Shown: piece after piece, positions 6,394 to 9,228 of the stretch | Layout: each line of letters opens with the position of its first letter | Numbering within the stretch: the stretch's first letter is position 1 | Source: Bacteroidia bacterium | GTDB taxonomy: Bacteria; Bacteroidota; Bacteroidia; Bacteroidales; Azobacteroidaceae | NCBI GenBank assembly: GCA_025996835.1 | Contig: BNTU01000114.1 | Location: 1-9,228, forward strand | Length of the DNA: 9,228 nt | Reading direction: 5' to 3' | Program-made: the position numbers and the translations under genes | Notes under the pieces: generated by a model | What the model was told of the DNA's origin: nothing | The model's database searches: none | The model's input: only the letters and a program-made list of their open reading frames with translations

Positions 6394-8463
6394 TTACTTC
6401 TTTGCCTCGTGCATCATCAAGTCCTCTATCACTGTTGTCAGTTCTTCAGGGGAGGTTTTCCATGTCAGGTATTCGTGTTTTCCGTTAGGGTCGTCCTGCC
6501 ATGAATTGGCACCATTTGCTTCTATCTTAATCTGTCCCTTCACGGTGTTGAAATACCTGCCGGCACCGCGTACGGCAACAAGTACGGCTGTCTGGTCCCA
6601 ACTTAGTCGTCCGTTCGGATAACCTTGCCGCAGACATATCGTAAACGCTTCTTTGGCAGGCGTATTGCTGATGTCGGAAGCGATTAACCGTTTACCGGTA
6701 AAGATTTTTTCTCCTATTTCAAATCCGCTGAAAATAATGCGGGTAGGCCATTGCTCACACACAGTTGCCGAAGCAGTCGCATCAATATGAACATTGTATT
6801 CGCGCCCTGTGGGAAATTGACCGGCCATTGAAACCAAATGTTTCACTTTTTTGGCTACCAATTGTTTGCCGTCTAAAGGGCTGTATTGGTCAGGCGGTGA
6901 TTGCAGCAATGCGGTAAGATTGGTAAGAAAGCCGACTGTGACCACCACCACAGAAGCATCCGGCTCTTTTGCAAGTATGCGGCGATAAATCTGCACGGCA
7001 TCAGGCACATCGGAGGTCGCGTTCAAGCGATGCGGAAAATGAGCAGCCAGGGCTTCTGTCCACTTTTCACGATGTCCGTCTTCCTGTGTCATCCCTGTGC
7101 GCGGAGAGCCAACCGGCAAGTCGGGACGTCCGTAATAGTGATTAATCACATCAATGCAAATGCCGGTAAGTTTATATTGATTACTTGAAAGAGTAGCCAA
7201 AATGCGTGCTTCGCCGCTGTCAGCCATGGCGTGCAGGATAGTCAACGCGCCCACATCATCAAAATCGGGTCCCAAATCAGTATCGAAAATCACCGAAACA
7301 GGAAGGGGCTTATGTGTTTCCAAAATGTTAGAAAAAGCAGATACCATAATTTCATTGTAATCGGGATGGATATAATGAAATACCTTGACGGAACTCTTTT
7401 TTACTTTCAAGTCTCCTTCTAAAACAAGCAATTTGGCGGAATTTTCGGATACCTCCGAAAGACGGACAGGGTCAAATGCAAACACCTTTACCTCTTTCTT
7501 GCTGATTCCCAATTTTTTGGCTTCCTGTGGCGAGCAGGCAATATAACTGCCATCCTGCCGTGCGTAAATTTTGCGACCGGCTGCATGAATAAAAGGTCCC
7601 GTGTCCCATATATATTTTTTCTTGGTGGAAATCTCTTCCGGTGTGCGCTCCAGATAGTGCATGGGGTCTTCTGTGGATGCGGTTAATGCGTAGTTGACAA
7701 AATTTTTGAGCCGGTCGGAAAGATTTTTAAAACATTCTGCCTGATTGGATACAGTGAATTGACTATGATAGGTATAGTCATTATTTTTCGCTATATCTTC
7801 CCCGGTTGCCTGTGCTTCATAGCCTCCCCGCGCGATGCAGGGACACCAATAAACGGGCAAATCGCTTTTCAGGAGACAAAGATAAGCATTGCGGTCTAAT
7901 CCAACATTACACTCATCCTGATTACCGCTCGGACCGTTTCCGGCATTGACATATACGGCGGAAACTTTTTGCCGCAACAATTGCGGCTCCCTGTTGTATG
8001 CCGCCGCAAAATCCCGACAACTTCCGACCAAAAACAGCGTTACTTTTTCATTGGATTCCCTGAGTGTTTTAAGAATTAGTTCAACTCCACCCTGAGATTC
8101 AGACGGCTGCTCTTTGGCTTGGTCATCGAGAGAACTCAACCGCTGACGCAAACCAACAGCATAAGGAGGTATTGGATGACCGGTAATAGCCGAAATTTGC
8201 TCAAGTGCTACGCGACCAAATTCTTCCGGTTTACGAGAAGTGTTTGATACATCGAATATAAAAGCCTTCACATCAAATTCCGGCATCAAAAACAGGGTAG
8301 CCAAATCATAATGGTCGTCAGGGTCTGCCGGCGGATGATAGAGGTCGGTAGAGTAGATGACCGGTATTTTTTTTGTCTCCTGCCCGTGCGCAAACGAACA
8401 GGCAAAACATACTACGAGAAGAAAACTTATCGCTTTCACTAACTTTAATTTAACTGAGTTCAT
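6394..8463 (-). CDS. Exported two-domain nucleoside-hydrolase-like protein (IUNH superfamily)
   Basis: With the start at 8463 the protein has 689 residues and a clean Sec signal peptide (KLKLVK, then a hydrophobic run, probable cleavage after AHG near residue 27). The second half (about 387-645) is a recognisable inosine/uridine-preferring nucleoside hydrolase domain. It has the metal/ribose-binding motif FDTDLGPDFDD (393-403), VTVGFLTNLTALL (508-520), an NVHIDATAS block (557-564), and D623 in WDQTAV where the family places its late metal-binding Asp. The first half (about 33-300) looks like a diverged second copy: YSTDLYHPPADPDDHYD (37-53) has a stretched Asp motif, followed by YVNAGNG and LDRNAYLCL. 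The family hydrolyses the N-glycosidic bond of ribonucleosides or related ribosides. Substrate and activity of this tandem, exported form are not known to me. A longer frame from an ATG at 8571 exists, but it would overlap the upstream gene by 80 bp and bury the signal peptide, so 8463 is preferred. The gene is flanked by the two nuclease-family copies. Confidence 0.88.
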   Translation of the reverse strand: MNSVKLKLVKAISFLLVVCFACSFAHGQETKKIPVIYSTDLYHPPADPDDHYDLATLFLMPEFDVKAFIFDVSNTSRKPEEFGRVALEQISAITGHPIPPYAVGLRQRLSSLDDQAKEQPSESQGGVELILKTLRESNEKVTLFLVGSCRDFAAAYNREPQLLRQKVSAVYVNAGNGPSGNQDECNVGLDRNAYLCLLKSDLPVYWCPCIARGGYEAQATGEDIAKNNDYTYHSQFTVSNQAECFKNLSDRLKNFVNYALTASTEDPMHYLERTPEEISTKKKYIWDTGPFIHAAGRKIYARQDGSYIACSPQEAKKLGISKKEVKVFAFDPVRLSEVSENSAKLLVLEGDLKVKKSSVKVFHYIHPDYNEIMVSAFSNILETHKPLPVSVIFDTDLGPDFDDVGALTILHAMADSGEARILATLSSNQYKLTGICIDVINHYYGRPDLPVGSPRTGMTQEDGHREKWTEALAAHFPHRLNATSDVPDAVQIYRRILAKEPDASVVVVTVGFLTNLTALLQSPPDQYSPLDGKQLVAKKVKHLVSMAGQFPTGREYNVHIDATASATVCEQWPTRIIFSGFEIGEKIFTGKRLIASDISNTPAKEAFTICLRQGYPNGRLSWDQTAVLVAVRGAGRYFNTVKGQIKIEANGANSWQDDPNGKHEYLTWKTSPEELTTVIEDLMMHEAKK

Positions 8464-8485
8464 AATCTTATTATTTAATTTTTTT

Positions 8486-8520
8486 ATCTTGCTAATCTTT
8501 GTAATCTTGTGAAAATCCCG
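8486..8520. repeat. Degenerate tandem repeat tail of nuclease gene, copy B (ATCTT units)
   Basis: On the plus strand the units read ATCTTGCTA, ATCTTTGTA, ATCTTGTGA and ATCCCGG, with cores about 10 bp apart. Three cores are ATCTT where copy A has ATCCT, a concerted difference. Here the tail is partly coding: the partial nuclease gene reads into it and stops at a TAG inside it (8492-8494). The block ends about 20 bp before the start codon of the nucleoside hydrolase gene, which leaves no room for a recognisable separate promoter. Confidence 0.78.
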
Positions 8521-9228
8521 GTTCAGACAACTGTTCAATCCTGCAACCAACATCTTTCCCACTGAATGCAATACCCATCAAAATGACTTTCCGGTCAAGA
8601 AACGGCTCATAATACCGATTCTCGCGGATTTGCGCGATGGCTTGGTTGAGCAAGGTAGCAATTTTTGTAGTAGCGTGGTATTTCAACTCTGTCACTATCG
8701 CCACTCCGTCTTGCTGCAGCACGGCATCTATACGTCCCCGGTTGGTCATCTTTTCGCTTTGAATATTGAAACCCAGCATGGTCATCCACAGTTGAAAGAT
8801 GATGTGATAAAGGGCTTCATTTGCTAAATTTTGCGCTTCCGCTTTGGCTGGGTTTTTCGCCTTGGATGGCTTTAAAGTGTAAGGAACGTCGGCAAACATG
8901 ATACGCATATTATTTGTAAAACCTTCCGCATCGAAAGCAAGGATTTGTTTCAACATCGCTTTCCCAAGTGCTGACATTGTTGAAAGAGGATAATTGGTAT
9001 ATGCACTTAACAAATGCTCCATCAACGACGCTCTCACTTCCTGATTGGGAACTTCAAGCGTGTATTCAGGCTCTCCATTAATCATTTCTTTGTTTTTGAC
9101 AGTCAGATAGCCTGCCTGAAATAATAAAGGCACATCATCAAGCGCATCCGGGTCGTAACTGTCAAAAGCCGATGAATCAGCAATAACAGGTTCTAATACC
9201 GTTTTGGCAAGACCGTGTTTTTTGAGAC
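8492..9228 (-). CDS. AAA-ATPase-like / PD-(D/E)XK protein, second copy, 5' part outside window
   Basis: The frame is open without a stop from 8492 to the window edge and corresponds to residues from about 299 onward of the complete copy. A short frame could be started at a GTG at 9133, but the homology continues upstream of it (ADSSAFDSYDPDALDD), so this is a gene cut by the window, not a small gene. Over the 201 residues matching 330-530 of the complete copy I count 18 differences, about 91% identity. The nuclease-like residues are kept (GRIDAVL, TELK). The end differs: a one-base deletion after EQ replaces the short ending IV with LSEPGFSQDYKD, encoded partly by the tandem-repeat tail. Whether the N-terminal ATPase half is intact cannot be seen. 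It lies 28 bp upstream of the nucleoside hydrolase gene in the same direction. Confidence 0.88.
   Translation of the reverse strand, partial: LKKHGLAKTVLEPVIADSSAFDSYDPDALDDVPLLFQAGYLTVKNKEMINGEPEYTLEVPNQEVRASLMEHLLSAYTNYPLSTMSALGKAMLKQILAFDAEGFTNNMRIMFADVPYTLKPSKAKNPAKAEAQNLANEALYHIIFQLWMTMLGFNIQSEKMTNRGRIDAVLQQDGVAIVTELKYHATTKIATLLNQAIAQIRENRYYEPFLDRKVILMGIAFSGKDVGCRIEQLSEPGFSQDYKD

Larger units (their letters stand above)
8475..9228 (-). repeat. Long direct repeat, copy B (pairs with 4667-5418), cut by window edge
   Basis: This is the second copy of the nuclease-gene 3' half plus tail, in the same orientation as copy A. Bases 8541-9228 align gap-free to 4731-5418, and the match extends through the tandem-repeat tail to the 14-bp A/T block at 8475-8488, which is identical to 4667-4680. 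Relative to copy A it lacks one base just after 8530 and has 1- and 2-base insertions within the tail. The repeat is still matching at the window end, so its other boundary is not visible. Confidence 0.95.

Noticed and set aside
8498..8509. DYKD at the C-terminus of the partial nuclease copy, resembling the start of a FLAG epitope tag
   Set aside because: It is encoded by the tandem-repeat units themselves and the rest of the tag is missing; it is a coincidence, not an engineered sequence.
8464..8571. A 36-residue upstream extension of the nucleoside hydrolase from an ATG at 8571
   Set aside because: It would overlap the upstream nuclease-family gene, is largely a translation of the tandem-repeat tail, and would put the signal peptide inside the protein.
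8492..9133. A free-standing 213-residue protein starting at a GTG
   Set aside because: The same frame stays open to the window edge and matches the complete copy residue for residue upstream of this GTG, so it is the 3' part of a larger gene.

Overview
The window looks like a chromosomal segment from a member of Bacteroidetes, most likely Bacteroidales. The evidence is one promoter matching the Bacteroidetes consensus (TAnnTTTG with an upstream TTTG), A/T-rich leaders without Shine-Dalgarno motifs, a Tat-type GH109 enzyme of the Bacteroidetes kind, and AAA-ATPase-like/PD-(D/E)XK proteins of a type abundant in this phylum. I cannot name the genus. All five genes are on the minus strand, so transcription runs from high to low coordinates.

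Layout in transcription order: (a) 9228-8492, the 3' part of an AAA-ATPase-like/PD-(D/E)XK protein gene, cut by the window edge. (b) 8463-6394, an exported two-domain nucleoside-hydrolase-like protein. (c) 6310-4712, a complete 532-residue AAA-ATPase-like/PD-(D/E)XK protein with its own promoter. (d) 4637-3240, a Tat-exported GH109-type (Gfo/Idh/MocA fold) glycosidase. (e) 3228-88, a 1046-residue exported multidomain protein resembling a glycoside hydrolase. Bases 1-87 are A/T-rich with no gene, hairpin terminator or promoter that I can support. No stretch over 300 bases lacks a gene, and I see no tRNA, rRNA, CRISPR array or transposase.

Genes b, d and e look like an envelope-targeted salvage set: a likely N-acetylgalactosaminidase-type enzyme, a large candidate glycosidase and a nucleoside/ribosyl hydrolase homologue. 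Genes d and e are 11 bp apart and are very probably co-transcribed. No SusC/SusD pair or regulator lies in the window.

The most unusual structure is the repeated nuclease gene. The two copies lie in the same orientation 3.81 kb apart, are about 93% identical over the 688 collinear bases that can be compared, and flank the nucleoside hydrolase gene. Each copy ends in a degenerate tandem repeat (ATCCT/ATCTT units about 9-10 bp apart) plus a shared 14-bp A/T block that runs almost to the start codon of an unrelated downstream gene. Gene plus tail looks like one dispersed unit. The repeat units differ between copies in a concerted way, and a one-base indel makes the partial copy read into its tail.
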